A stretch of DNA of 64,000 nt from Cellulomonas uda. Lineage in GTDB: Bacteria > Actinomycetota > Actinomycetes > Actinomycetales > Cellulomonadaceae. How positions within the stretch are numbered: position 1 is the first letter of the stretch; every line of letters starts with the position of its first letter. Under the pieces are notes generated by a model, which saw only the letters and a program-made list of their open reading frames with translations, was not told where the DNA came from and made no database searches. A program made the position numbers and the translations under genes. This document shows, in pieces, positions 33,165 to 42,137 of this stretch. The stretch is taken from contig NZ_BJLP01000002.1 of NCBI RefSeq assembly GCF_006538705.1, positions 62,001-126,000 on the forward strand, written 5' to 3'.

Positions 33165-35674
33165 CAGATCGCCGCCACCAGGCTCCGCAGCGTGCCGGGC
33201 GTCACCGCACCGGCGCCGCCCGCGACGTCCAGCCGGTCCGTGCCGGCGGCCTTGAGCCACTTCTGCACGCCGCCGTGGCTCGCGTTCCCCGGCACCAGCA
33301 CGACGAGGCGCGCGAGGGCACCGGCCGTGACCGAGTCGATCAGGTGGTCGTCGGAGCCCGCCGCGACGACGACGCGCGACGTCCCGACCGCCGACGCGAA
33401 CCCCTTCGCGACCGCGAGCGCGGTGGCGTAGCGGTCGTCACCTCCGAACCGCACGACCTGTCCCTTCGTCACGGAGCGCACGGACGACGTGACGGCGAGC
33501 GACACCGCGCCGGTGCCGCCCACCACCGTCGTCGTGCGCACCCCTCGCGCCTGCATGGCGTTCTTCGTCGCCGTGGGCAGCGTGCCCGGCGCCGTGAGCA
33601 GCACGGGCTGCTCGGTCGCGGCCGCCGCCCCGCCGGCCGCCGCGGCGTCCACGAGGTTCGCCTGCGCACCGGACGCGAGCACGACCGAGCGGCCGGCCGG
33701 CATCCGCGCCGCGACCGCCGCCGCCGTGCCGTACCGGTCCGCCCCCGCCAGCCGGCGCACGTCCCGGACGCCGAGCGCCTCGAGCTGCGACTCGACGGCC
33801 CGGCCCAGCACGCCCGTCCCGCCGACGAGCCACACCCGCTCGGGGGCGCGGTGCCGGATCTCCGTCCGGGTGGCCTCCGGCAGCCCGTCGACCGCGCCGA
33901 GCAGCACGGGCGCGTCGAGCGACGCCGCGAACGGGCCGGCGACGAGCCCGTCGACGACCGAGGACTGCGTGCCGGCGACCAGCACGATGTCGTCGACCTG
34001 CTGCGAGCCACCGGTCGCGGCGCGGCCGAGCGCGACCGCCGTCGCGTACCGGTCGGCGCCACCCCAGCGCGAGATGCCGCACGACTCGTCGCCGTACCCG
34101 CCCTTCGGCAGCGCCTCGACGTACACCGTGTCGACGAGCCCGTGCCGCGTGGTCGTGATCGAGTACAGCCCTGGCGGTGCCGTCGAGCCGTCCGCGAGCT
34201 TCTGGCCCCACCGCACCGGCATCCACCCGCGGCTCTTGCCCGACAGGCTCGCGACGACCGTGCCGGTGCACACCGAGCGCACCGACGCCGACCACGTCGA
34301 CCACCTCTTCGCGTACGCCTCGGCCACGACGTTGCGGCCGGGCGTGCTCGCGGCCGTCGCGACGCGCGACGTCACCCGGTTCACCTGGTCGGCCGCGTAG
34401 GAGCGGATCGTCGAGAGCCGGTTGTAGACCATCTGGCCCGGGCACGCGGTGGACCCGACGTCGCGGTGACCCATGATGACGGGCAGCTCACCGCGCCAGC
34501 CCGGCTTGCGCTTGGGGTGCGTGCTCCCGCTGCGGGCGGTCAGGACGGTGGTGCCGAGCGGGTCACGCCCGTACGACGCGAGCTTCCACGACGCGACCTG
34601 CGCGACGGCGCGCAGCACGGTCGTCGACGGGACCTTGCTCGTGAACTCGCCGATGATCGCGATGCCGATGGTGTTGGTGTTGAAGCCGCCCGAGTGGACG
34701 CCGAGCGGCACCTTGTCGAGCGACCCCTTGCGCCCCTCGTACACCGTCCCGAACCGGTCGACGAGGAAGTGGTAGCCGACGTCGCTCCAGCCGCGTCCCT
34801 TGATGTGGTACTCGTAGATGCCCCGCACGAGCGCCGGTGCCTGCGCGCGCGTGTAGTCGTTCGCGTTGACCGTGTGGTGGACGACGGCCGCCTGGATGGT
34901 CGAGCTCCAGTCGATGGGCTTGCGCAGCCGCTCGTTCGCGCGCCACTGCGCGCGCGTGACGATCGCGGGCCGCAGCGCGGCGGGGCTCACGCCGGCCACG
35001 GCGGTCGCGGTGTCGAGCGCGGTGGTGCCGGGCGTGGCGCCCGCCGTCGCGTCGGTGACCTGCGTGACCTGGGCGTCGGCGAGGTCCTCGACGCCCGCGT
35101 CGACGAGGGTCGCGGAGAGCCGCGCGGGCGCGGCTCCGGTCGCGGTCTCGAGCCGCACCTGCAGCCCGTCGGAGCCCGTGCGGACGAACGGCGCGGTGCC
35201 GCCGCGCGCACCCTCGGCCTCGGCGGTCCCGGCCTCGGGCGTCGCGGGGTCGACCTCGAGCTCCTGCCACGTCGACCACGCGCCGGCGTGCCGCGTGCGC
35301 ACGAGCACGCGCGTGACCTGCGCCCCCGCGGCCCACGTCACGCCGACGAGGTCGAAGTCGGCGGTGCCGCGCGCCGCGGTGAGCACGGCGAGCCGGGAGG
35401 TCGCCGGAACCTCGTGGTCGTGGTACGCGTCCACCGGCAGGTCGAGCGTGCGCCGGCTCGGGCCGTCGACGCCGCCGGCGAGCGGCACGGTGGCGGTGCG
35501 GACCGGTGCGTCCGGCGCGACGGGGACGCTGGTCGCGCCCGTCACGCCGCCGGGGTCCGCGCCCGCCGCCGGGAGGGCGTCGCGCGCCGGGGCCGCCACG
35601 GCCGCGGGGGCCGCCGTCACGGTCAGCGCGCCGACGAGAGCGCACACCAGGGCGAGGTGTCGGCGTCGTCGCAT
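33164..35674 (-). CDS. N-acetylmuramoyl-L-alanine amidase with cell-wall-binding repeats
   Basis: The 836-residue secreted enzyme has a signal peptide (about 1-28), a beta-rich N-terminal domain, and an amidase_2/PGRP domain (about 235-425) with zinc ligands in 'AAVVHHTVNANDY' and 'GHRDVGSTACPGQ' plus 'LGVHSGGFNTNTIGIAIIGE'. A linker with 'GWMPVRWGQKLADGSTAPPG' (FlgD-like) follows, and then three cell-wall-binding repeat 2 modules ('ISRWGGADRYATAVALGR', 'VRRLAGADRYGTAAAVAA', 'VVRFGGDDRYATALAVAK'). It should cleave the bond between muramic acid and L-Ala. It is the first gene of a four-gene operon; the upstream 129 bp carries GTCACA-type direct repeats suggestive of MtrA control. Confidence 0.94.
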   Translation of the reverse strand: MRRRRHLALVCALVGALTVTAAPAAVAAPARDALPAAGADPGGVTGATSVPVAPDAPVRTATVPLAGGVDGPSRRTLDLPVDAYHDHEVPATSRLAVLTAARGTADFDLVGVTWAAGAQVTRVLVRTRHAGAWSTWQELEVDPATPEAGTAEAEGARGGTAPFVRTGSDGLQVRLETATGAAPARLSATLVDAGVEDLADAQVTQVTDATAGATPGTTALDTATAVAGVSPAALRPAIVTRAQWRANERLRKPIDWSSTIQAAVVHHTVNANDYTRAQAPALVRGIYEYHIKGRGWSDVGYHFLVDRFGTVYEGRKGSLDKVPLGVHSGGFNTNTIGIAIIGEFTSKVPSTTVLRAVAQVASWKLASYGRDPLGTTVLTARSGSTHPKRKPGWRGELPVIMGHRDVGSTACPGQMVYNRLSTIRSYAADQVNRVTSRVATAASTPGRNVVAEAYAKRWSTWSASVRSVCTGTVVASLSGKSRGWMPVRWGQKLADGSTAPPGLYSITTTRHGLVDTVYVEALPKGGYGDESCGISRWGGADRYATAVALGRAATGGSQQVDDIVLVAGTQSSVVDGLVAGPFAASLDAPVLLGAVDGLPEATRTEIRHRAPERVWLVGGTGVLGRAVESQLEALGVRDVRRLAGADRYGTAAAVAARMPAGRSVVLASGAQANLVDAAAAGGAAAATEQPVLLTAPGTLPTATKNAMQARGVRTTTVVGGTGAVSLAVTSSVRSVTKGQVVRFGGDDRYATALAVAKGFASAVGTSRVVVAAGSDDHLIDSVTAGALARLVVLVPGNASHGGVQKWLKAAGTDRLDVAGGAGAVTPGTLRSLVAAI

Positions 35675-35709
35675 GGTGGTGCCCCTCGCTGCTCGCGGTC
35701 CAAGCCGCG

Positions 35710-35734
35710 GTCACAGTAGTTCACACCTGTCACA
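35710..35734. promoter_or_regulatory. GTCACA-type direct repeats, candidate MtrA site over the amidase promoter
   Basis: Plus strand GTCACA (35710), TTCACA (35720) and GTCACA (35729) are spaced 9-10 bp, one helical turn apart. They overlap a minus-strand candidate -10 TACTGT (35718-35713) for the amidase gene at 35674. The pattern resembles the GTCACA direct repeats reported for mycobacterial MtrA. Confidence 0.45.
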
Positions 35735-35803
35735 CATGCACGCATGCCGCGGGGACCGGCGAGGCGTGGCGCGCCACGTCCCGCCGGAGCCCGCGGTCGG
35801 CCG

Positions 35804-37570
35804 TCAGTCGGTGTCGCGCGTGCCCGACGCGCCCGCCAGCACGTCGACGAGCAGGTCGTGGTGCGCGGTCCGCACGACGTGCGCGTCGGGGTTCGCGCGT
35901 GCGAGCCGCGTCGCCAGCGGGATGCCGCGCGGGTCGCCCCACGTCACCAGCACGAGGTCGACGAGCAGGTCACCCCACGTCCGCTCGACGTAGCGCGCGA
36001 GCACGAGCGGGTCGACGTGCGCGTGCACGCCCTTCTCCCCCACGGTGCGCTTGAGCCGCGTGCTCAGCTCCTGCTGCCGGGCGGCGAGCGCGTCCAGGGC
36101 GTCCGCGCGGCCCAGGCCGCGCGCCAGCGGGCGCGCCGCGCCGAGCAGGACACGCGGCACGCCGTCGACCGTCCACCGCTCGAGACGGTGCGTGATCACC
36201 CGGTAACGCGCGGGCGAGACGTCCAGGACGGTCACGCGGTCGTCGACGTCGACGGCGTGCGAGCCGTCCGTCACGAGGTACGCCCGCGCCCCGCGCCGCG
36301 CCGCGTCCCGCACGACGCGCGTCGCGGCGGCGACGACCGCGCGGTGCAGCGCGATCGCCACGACGACCGGCGCGTCGGCCGGCAGCTCGGGCTCCGGCTC
36401 GCCGCGCAGCGTGCGTCCGAGCGTCGCCGCGACCGTCTGCGGGCCGAACCGCAGCGCGAGGTCCTCGCGCACGAGCCCCGGCCGGGCCGAGCGGTGCCGC
36501 GCCTCGAGGCCCTCGACGGCGGCCAGCACGTCGTCCACCTCGTCGCCGACCTCGACGAGCCACGCCATCCACAGGTCCTGGGCGACGTCGAGGTTGCGCT
36601 GCGCGCCGCGCGTCGCGGTCGCCACGACGGGCAGCCCGGTCGCGAGCGCCTCCACGGCGGACAGCCCGAACGTCTCCGAGACCGACAGGTGCACGAGCAC
36701 GTCCGCGTCGCGGTAGACCGCGGCGATCCCGGTGGGGTCGACGCGGCCGAGGAACCGCACCGCGTCCGCCACGCCGAGCTCGTCGGCGAGCGCGAGCGCG
36801 CGGTCGGTGTCGGCGCCGCCGCCCGCGACCGTGAGCGTCGCGTCGGGGCGGCGCGCGCGCCACGCCGCGAACGCGCGCACGAGCCGCAGCACGCCCTTGG
36901 CCTCGAGCACGTTGCCGACGTACAGCCACCGGTCGAGCCGGCCCGGCACGTCCTCGCGCAGCTCGAACCGCGTGACGTCGACCGGGTTGTGCACGGTGTG
37001 GACCGACTCGGCGACGTCCGGGTACCGACGGCGCAGGGCGCGCGAGGTGTCCTCGCCGACGCTCGTGAACCGTGCGGCCCCGCGCACCGTCTCGGCGTAC
37101 ATCGCGGACGTGCGCTCGTCGGCCCACAACCGGTTGAGGTAGGAGGCGTGCTCGCTCACGACGACGCGCGTGCGCTCCCCGACGAGGTCGACGACCGCCC
37201 AGCCGGTCGGCATGCCGACGTGCGCGTGCACGACCTGCGCGGCCGCGAGCTCGTCGGCGTACGGCGCGAGCGCGTCACGCGTGAGCTCAGCGACGCGGGC
37301 GCGGGACGTGGCGGGCGCCACGACGAACGGCACGCGCAGCACCTCGATCCCGTCGACCACCTCGCGCGTCGTCGCGAGCGCCGGGGCGTCCGGGACGCGC
37401 GCCTCGACGTGCACGACGAGCGGGTCCGGGAACTGCTCGTCCAGCGCGAGCGTCGTGGCCCGCACGAACGCGCCCCAGTACGGGTTCTCCGGCGTCGGGT
37501 ACCAGGGGGTGACGACGACGAGCCGGCCCGGCCGGCCGGCCGCGGTCCGATCCTGCGTGGGCTCAGGCAC
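35804..37570 (-). CDS. GT4-family glycosyltransferase with extra C-terminal domain
   Basis: The 588-residue protein has a GT-B fold GT4 enzyme at residues 1-400: 'LVVVTPWYPTPENPYWGAFV', 'VHAHVGMPTGWAVV', 'VSEHASYLNRLW', 'RWLYVGNVLEAKGVLRLVRA' and the EX7E motif in 'SETFGLSAVEALATGLPVV'. Residues about 405-588 form an additional Rossmann-like unit ('APVVVAIALHRAVVAAATRV' ... 'LVLVTWGDPRGIPLATRLAR' ... 'NPDAHVVRT'). The same unit is seen in the plus-strand gene at 40349 and alone at 44841. It overlaps the neighbouring GT gene by 8 bp. It likely adds a sugar during surface polysaccharide assembly; donor and acceptor are unknown. Confidence 0.85.
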   Translation of the reverse strand: MPEPTQDRTAAGRPGRLVVVTPWYPTPENPYWGAFVRATTLALDEQFPDPLVVHVEARVPDAPALATTREVVDGIEVLRVPFVVAPATSRARVAELTRDALAPYADELAAAQVVHAHVGMPTGWAVVDLVGERTRVVVSEHASYLNRLWADERTSAMYAETVRGAARFTSVGEDTSRALRRRYPDVAESVHTVHNPVDVTRFELREDVPGRLDRWLYVGNVLEAKGVLRLVRAFAAWRARRPDATLTVAGGGADTDRALALADELGVADAVRFLGRVDPTGIAAVYRDADVLVHLSVSETFGLSAVEALATGLPVVATATRGAQRNLDVAQDLWMAWLVEVGDEVDDVLAAVEGLEARHRSARPGLVREDLALRFGPQTVAATLGRTLRGEPEPELPADAPVVVAIALHRAVVAAATRVVRDAARRGARAYLVTDGSHAVDVDDRVTVLDVSPARYRVITHRLERWTVDGVPRVLLGAARPLARGLGRADALDALAARQQELSTRLKRTVGEKGVHAHVDPLVLARYVERTWGDLLVDLVLVTWGDPRGIPLATRLARANPDAHVVRTAHHDLLVDVLAGASGTRDTD

Positions 37571-38882
37571 CGGCCACCTCCGCGACCTCGGCGACGAACG
37601 GCTCGAGCAACGCGTCGCGCCGGTAGGTGCGGGCGTGCACCAGCGCGTCGACGTGCTGGCCGGCGGTCTGCTCGCGCGCGCCGCGGGCGGTCGCGACGAG
37701 CGCGTCGGCGACGCCCTGCGGCGTGAGCTCGGCCGCCGACCACGCGAGCGGGTAGCCGGCGAGCGGCTCGGCGATCGCGGTCGTCGGGGAGAACACGCCC
37801 GTGATCGGCTTGCCCGACGCCATGCACTCGAACACCTTGCCCGAGGTGACGTAGCGCGAGTCCGCCGCCATCAGCAGGATCGCGTCGAGGTCGTCGTACA
37901 CCTTCCCGATGGTGGCCTTCGAGACCGGGCCCTCGTACGTGACCCCGACGTTCTCGTCGAGCGGCAGCAGCGCGCGGATGCGGTCCGCCTGGCCGGCGAA
38001 GAACCCGAGGTGCCCGTAGACGTGCGCGGTCGCGCCCGCCATCGCGGGGTCGCGGCGGGCGAGCTTCCATCCCTCCCACATCGCGTCGTGCGGGTGCCGG
38101 TCGGTGACCGTGCCGATGAACCCGAAGCGCAGCGGTGCGCCGGGCTCCGGCGAGCGGAACCCCGGCTCGCCGAGCAGGTCCGCGTCGTACCCGTTGGGCA
38201 GCACACGCATCCGGTCCGCGGCCGCGGGGTAGCGCTCGGCGTGCCAGTGCCGCAGCGCCTCGTTGACGAACGTCACGCGCGCGGCCGAGCCGATCAACCG
38301 GCTCTCCCAGCGCCTCGCGAGGTGCCCGGGCGGGAACGCGTCGGTCTCCTCGAACAGGTCGAGGGTCCACGAGTCGCGGTAGTCCATGACGTACGGGATG
38401 CGGTGGCGCACGTGCGCCGCGTACGCCGCGGCGAAGTCCGACCACGGGTTCCCCGTCGCGACGACGACGTCGACCGGGTGGTGCCGGTGCACGCGGCCGA
38501 TCGCGTTCGCGACGGGCAGGACCCACGAGCCGTACTGCTCGGGGAACACGTACTTCTGTCCCGCGATCGTCAGCGCGCGGTGCACGAACGGCAGCGTCGT
38601 CGCGAGACGCCCGCGGTGGCGCAGGTCGGGGTCGAGGTGCGACATCGGCAGCGGCACGCGCACGACGTGCACGCGCGGGTCGACGGTCGCGAGCAACGAG
38701 TCGTCGCGCGAGCCGACGACCCGGTCGAAGAAGTCCTCCGTCACCGTCACGACCGTCACGTCCCAGCCCGACGCGGCGAAGTGGTTCGCCATCGCCAGCG
38801 GTCGGAACACCCCGCTCGCGCGGGACGGCGGGTAGTACAGCGCGACCAGCAGGACGTGCGGGCGTCGCCCGTCGTGGACCAC
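37563..38882 (-). CDS. GT4-family glycosyltransferase (439 aa, WcaI/CapM-like)
   Basis: The 439-residue GT-B enzyme has the N-terminal 'VLLVALYYPPSRASGVFRPL' and 'NHFAASGWDVTVVTVTED', a central 'VMDYRDSWTLDLFEETDAF' and 'RVTFVNEALRHWHAERYP', and a C-terminal donor site around 'RYVTSGKVFECMASGKPITG'. It is a close paralogue of the 439-residue protein at 43525. GTG 38882 is chosen for the GAGGAGG located 4 nt upstream. It is divergent from the UDP-sugar dehydrogenase gene (168-bp spacer) and is followed by the long GT with 8-bp overlap. A cytoplasmic-face role in repeat-unit assembly is inferred. Confidence 0.87.
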   Translation of the reverse strand: MVHDGRRPHVLLVALYYPPSRASGVFRPLAMANHFAASGWDVTVVTVTEDFFDRVVGSRDDSLLATVDPRVHVVRVPLPMSHLDPDLRHRGRLATTLPFVHRALTIAGQKYVFPEQYGSWVLPVANAIGRVHRHHPVDVVVATGNPWSDFAAAYAAHVRHRIPYVMDYRDSWTLDLFEETDAFPPGHLARRWESRLIGSAARVTFVNEALRHWHAERYPAAADRMRVLPNGYDADLLGEPGFRSPEPGAPLRFGFIGTVTDRHPHDAMWEGWKLARRDPAMAGATAHVYGHLGFFAGQADRIRALLPLDENVGVTYEGPVSKATIGKVYDDLDAILLMAADSRYVTSGKVFECMASGKPITGVFSPTTAIAEPLAGYPLAWSAAELTPQGVADALVATARGAREQTAGQHVDALVHARTYRRDALLEPFVAEVAEVAGA

Positions 38883-38977
38883 TCGACCTCCTCGGGCGCG
38901 CCGGGCGCGCCGCGTCGACAAGGGAAGACCTCCGCGTGGGTCCCGGTGGGTCCCGGGGACAGCGCGAAGGCCGTCGT

Positions 38978-38983
38978 TAGTAT
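38978..38983 (+). promoter_or_regulatory. Candidate promoter of the UDP-sugar dehydrogenase gene
   Basis: TAGTAT, with GGGACA (38956-38961) 16 bp upstream as a partial -35. Start of transcription is expected near 38990, leaving about 60 nt of leader before GTG 39051. It lies in the A/T-richest part of the 168-bp divergent spacer. Confidence 0.45.
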
Positions 38984-39050
38984 AGGGAGGCCGTTTCGCG
39001 CGGTTCCTGTCGACGTCCGTCAGCCCCGCCCCCGCACCCTCGAGGATCCT

Positions 39051-40352
39051 GTGAAGATCGCTGTCGTCGCCCTTGGCAAGATCGGCCTCCCGCTGGCCGT
39101 CCAGTTCGCGTCGAAGGGGCACGACGTCGTCGGTGTCGACGTGAACCCGCAGGTCGTGGAGCTGGTGAACGCGGCGACGGAGCCCTTCCCCGGCGAGGCG
39201 CACCTGCAGGACAAGCTCACCGAGCTGGTACCCGCGGGCCGGCTGCGCGCGACCACGGACTACGCCGACGCGATCCCCGGGGCGGACGCCGTCGTGCTCG
39301 TCGTGCCGCTGTTCGTCGACGACGAGACGTGGCAGCCGGACTTCGGCTGGATGGACGCCGCGACGCGCTCGCTCGGTGCGCACCTGACCCCGGGCACGCT
39401 CGTGTCCTACGAGACGACGCTGCCGGTGGGCACCACGCGCACCCGTTGGAAGCCGCTGCTCGAGGAGGTCTCCGGCCTGACCGAGGGCGTGGACTTCGAC
39501 CTGGTGTTCTCCCCCGAGCGGGTCCTGACGGGCCGCGTGTTCGCGGACCTGCGGCGCTACCCCAAGCTGGTCGGCGGACTGTCGCCGCGCGGCGCGCAGC
39601 GCGCGGTGGAGTTCTACGAGCAGGTGCTCGACTTCGACGAGCGGCCCGACCTGGCCCGCCCGAACGGCGTGTGGGACCTCGGCTCGGCCGAGGCGTCCGA
39701 GCTCGCCAAGCTCGCGGAGACGACGTACCGCGACGTCAACATCGGCCTGGCCAACCAGTTCGGCCGGTTCGCCGAGAAGAACGGCATCGACGTGCACGCC
39801 GTGATCGAGGCCTCGAACTCGCAGCCGTACTCGCACATCCACCGGCCCGGCATCGCGGTCGGCGGGCACTGCATCCCCGTCTACCCGCGGCTCTACCTGT
39901 TCAACGACCCGGACGCGACGATCGTGCGCGCGGCCCGCGAGGCCAACGCCGCGATGCCGTCGCACGCGGTCGACCTGGCGCGCGCCGCCGCGGGCGGCTC
40001 GCTGTCGGGGCTGCGCGTGGTCGTGCTCGGCGCGGCGTACCGCGGCGGCGTCAAGGAGACCGCGTTCTCGGGCGTGTTCGCGACCGTCGACGCCGCGCGC
40101 GCCGCGGGCGCGCAGGTGCTCGTGCACGACCCGCTGTACTCCGACGAGGAGCTCGGCTCGCTCGGCTGGGACGCCTACCACCTCGGCGAGCCGGTCGACG
40201 TCGCCGTCGTGCAGGCCGACCACGACGAGTACCGCACGCTGTCCGCACAGCAGCTGCCCGGCGTGCGCGTGCTGGTCGACGGCCGCCGCGTCACCGGCGA
40301 GCCCGGCTGGGACGGCGTCACGCGCATCGTGCTCGGCGCGGCCACGGCGTGA
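39051..40352 (+). CDS. Nucleotide-sugar 6-dehydrogenase (UDP-ManNAc/UDP-GlcNAc type)
   Basis: The 433-residue NAD-dependent UDP-sugar dehydrogenase oxidises C6 of a UDP-N-acetylhexosamine to the uronic acid. It has the N-terminal Rossmann segment 'IAVVALGKIGLPLAVQFASK', the hinge 'AELAKLAETTYRDVNIGLAN' (preceded by S), the catalytic Cys in 'GIAVGGHCIPVYPRL' and the C-terminal 'VVVLGAAYRGGVKETAFS'. GGHCIPVYP is characteristic of WecC/WbpA rather than UDP-glucose dehydrogenases. With wecB at 29866 it can make UDP-ManNAcA. With the WbpB/E/D-like genes it could make the 2,3-diacetamido form. GTG start by homology; the next GT gene overlaps its stop (GTGA). Confidence 0.93.
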   Translation: MKIAVVALGKIGLPLAVQFASKGHDVVGVDVNPQVVELVNAATEPFPGEAHLQDKLTELVPAGRLRATTDYADAIPGADAVVLVVPLFVDDETWQPDFGWMDAATRSLGAHLTPGTLVSYETTLPVGTTRTRWKPLLEEVSGLTEGVDFDLVFSPERVLTGRVFADLRRYPKLVGGLSPRGAQRAVEFYEQVLDFDERPDLARPNGVWDLGSAEASELAKLAETTYRDVNIGLANQFGRFAEKNGIDVHAVIEASNSQPYSHIHRPGIAVGGHCIPVYPRLYLFNDPDATIVRAAREANAAMPSHAVDLARAAAGGSLSGLRVVVLGAAYRGGVKETAFSGVFATVDAARAAGAQVLVHDPLYSDEELGSLGWDAYHLGEPVDVAVVQADHDEYRTLSAQQLPGVRVLVDGRRVTGEPGWDGVTRIVLGAATA

Positions 40353-42109
40353 CGCGGCCCGAGGGCGGCGAGCGGCGGCTCGTCGTGCTGACGCCGTGGT
40401 ACCCCACGGCCGACGCGCCGTACCACGGCTCGTTCGTCGAGCAGTCGGTCGCCGCGCTCGCGCACCCCGCGAGCGCGACGACGATCGTGCAGGTCACCTC
40501 CGTGGCGCCCGACGAGACCGCCTCGCTCACGCGCGAGGACTCGCCGCACGGGACCGTCGTGCGTCTGCGTGTGCCGCTCGACCCGATGACGCCGCGCGTC
40601 GCGACCGCGCTCGCGCACCGCGAGGCGATCGTCGCCGCCCAGGCCGCGGGCGACCTGCCCGAGCTCGCGGCGGCCGACGTCGTGCACGCGCACGTCGGCA
40701 TGCCGTCGGGGTTCGCGGTCGCGCCGCTGCTGCGCGCGGGGCAGCGGCTCGTGACGACCGAGCACGCGACCTACCTCGAGACCGTCCTGCGCACGCCGGA
40801 CGGGCTCGCCGCGTACCGCTCGATGCTCGAGCGCGGGCACGTGCACCTGACCGTGTCCCGCGCGCAGGCGCGCGACCTGCGCCGCCGGGTGCCGGACCTG
40901 CGCACGCGCGTCGACGTGATCGGCAACCCGGTCGACGACGCGCGGTTCGTGCCCGTCCCCGCGCCGCACGGGCCGCTGCTGCGCTGGGTCTACGTCGGCA
41001 ACCTCGTCGAGCGCAAGAACGTGCGCACGGTGCTCGAGGCGCTCGCCGTCGCGGACCCCGCCACGCGGCTCACACTCGTCGGGGACGGTCCGCAGCGCGA
41101 CGAGCTGGCGGTGCTGGCCGACCGCCTCGGCGTGGCCGACCGCGTCACGTGGCACGGCCCCGCACACCCCGACGAGCTGCCCGGGCTGCTCGCCGCGGCC
41201 GACGTGCTCGTCCACCTGTCCGACTACGAGACGTTCGGGCTCACGGTCGTCGAGGCGGCGATGGCGGGGCTGCCCGTCGTCGTGACCCGCAGCGCGGGCC
41301 CGCCCGAGACGCTGTCCGACGCCGCCGAGCAGGGGCTCGTCGCGTTCGTGCCCGTGCGTCCTGCGCCCCGCGAGGTCGTCGCGGCGGTCACCGCGCTCGC
41401 CGCACGCGCTGAGACGTGCGACCGTGCGGCGGTGCGGGACGTGCTCGTCGCGCGCTACGGCACCGCCGCCTACCGCGACGCGCTGCGCCACCACCTGTTC
41501 GACGCCCAGCTCCCGACCGCCGCGTCCGCGGCCCGCGTCGTGCTGCTCGCGACGAGCGAGGCGGGCGCGGGTGCGCTCGTGCCCGTGCAGGCCGAGGCCG
41601 TCCGCGCCGGCGCGCATGTCCGGCTCGTGACGCAGCTCGCGACCGAGGCCGTCGCGGCCGAGCCGGTCGTCGAGGTCGTCGACCTGTCGTCCGGGGTCGC
41701 TCGGCTGCCGTGGCGTGTCGCGTGGCGCGGGCTCGAGCTCGCGCCCGACCTCGTGCTGCGGGCGGTGCGGCGCGCGTGCGCGCTCGTCGCGCGCGTGCCC
41801 GGCCCCACCTCGGCCCTCGCGTCGCGCGGCGAGCGCGCCACGAGCGCGGTGCTCGCCCGCTGGCGCCGCGCCGCGGCCCGCGCGCGCCGCGGTGCGGACC
41901 GGGCGCTGTTCGCACGGGTCGAGGGCCGCGTGCTGCCGGACGCCGCCGACCGGCTCGCACCGGGGTGGGCCGACGAGCGCGCCGACCTCGTCGTGCTCGG
42001 CGACCGCAGCGCCAACGCGCTCGCCGCCGTGCTGCGCGAGCGGCACCCCGACGCCCGCGTCGTGCGACCGCCGAGCGACGCGACGCTGCGCCGGCTCCTG
42101 GGGGTCTGA
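40349..42109 (+). CDS. GT4-family glycosyltransferase with extra C-terminal domain (paralogue)
   Basis: The 586-residue protein is built like the one at 35804. The GT4 part (1-380) shows 'LVVLTPWYPTADAPYHGSFV', 'VHAHVGMPSGFAVAPLLRAG', 'VTTEHATYLETVLRTPDG', 'RWVYVGNLVERKNVRTVLEA' and the EX7E in 'DYETFGLTVVEAAMAGLPVV'. The C-terminal 200 residues form a separate Rossmann-like unit beginning 'ARVVLLATSEAGAGALVPVQ' and ending 'ADLVVLGDRSANALAAVLRE' plus 'PDARVVRPP', with a long basic helical stretch between. It is translationally coupled to the UDP-sugar dehydrogenase, so its donor may be the uronic acid product. That is inference. Confidence 0.85.
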   Translation: MTRPEGGERRLVVLTPWYPTADAPYHGSFVEQSVAALAHPASATTIVQVTSVAPDETASLTREDSPHGTVVRLRVPLDPMTPRVATALAHREAIVAAQAAGDLPELAAADVVHAHVGMPSGFAVAPLLRAGQRLVTTEHATYLETVLRTPDGLAAYRSMLERGHVHLTVSRAQARDLRRRVPDLRTRVDVIGNPVDDARFVPVPAPHGPLLRWVYVGNLVERKNVRTVLEALAVADPATRLTLVGDGPQRDELAVLADRLGVADRVTWHGPAHPDELPGLLAAADVLVHLSDYETFGLTVVEAAMAGLPVVVTRSAGPPETLSDAAEQGLVAFVPVRPAPREVVAAVTALAARAETCDRAAVRDVLVARYGTAAYRDALRHHLFDAQLPTAASAARVVLLATSEAGAGALVPVQAEAVRAGAHVRLVTQLATEAVAAEPVVEVVDLSSGVARLPWRVAWRGLELAPDLVLRAVRRACALVARVPGPTSALASRGERATSAVLARWRRAAARARRGADRALFARVEGRVLPDAADRLAPGWADERADLVVLGDRSANALAAVLRERHPDARVVRPPSDATLRRLLGV

Positions 42110-42137
42110 CCGCCCGCTGTCCGGGCGCCCCGGTCAG
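42106..42137. terminator. Hairpin between convergent GT genes with both stop codons in its arms
   Basis: Outer arms CTGACC (42106-42111) and GGTCAG (42132-42137) contain the two stop codons. The inner stem CGCCCG/CGGGCG has loop CTGTC. It is probably a bidirectional terminator in a 24-bp gap. Confidence 0.55.

Noticed and set aside
30939-36000. Cell-wall-binding repeats as evidence of a phage lysin cassette
   Set aside because: Signal peptides, a SpoIID/amidase architecture, operon context and the lack of holin, integrase or phage structural genes indicate chromosomal wall enzymes.
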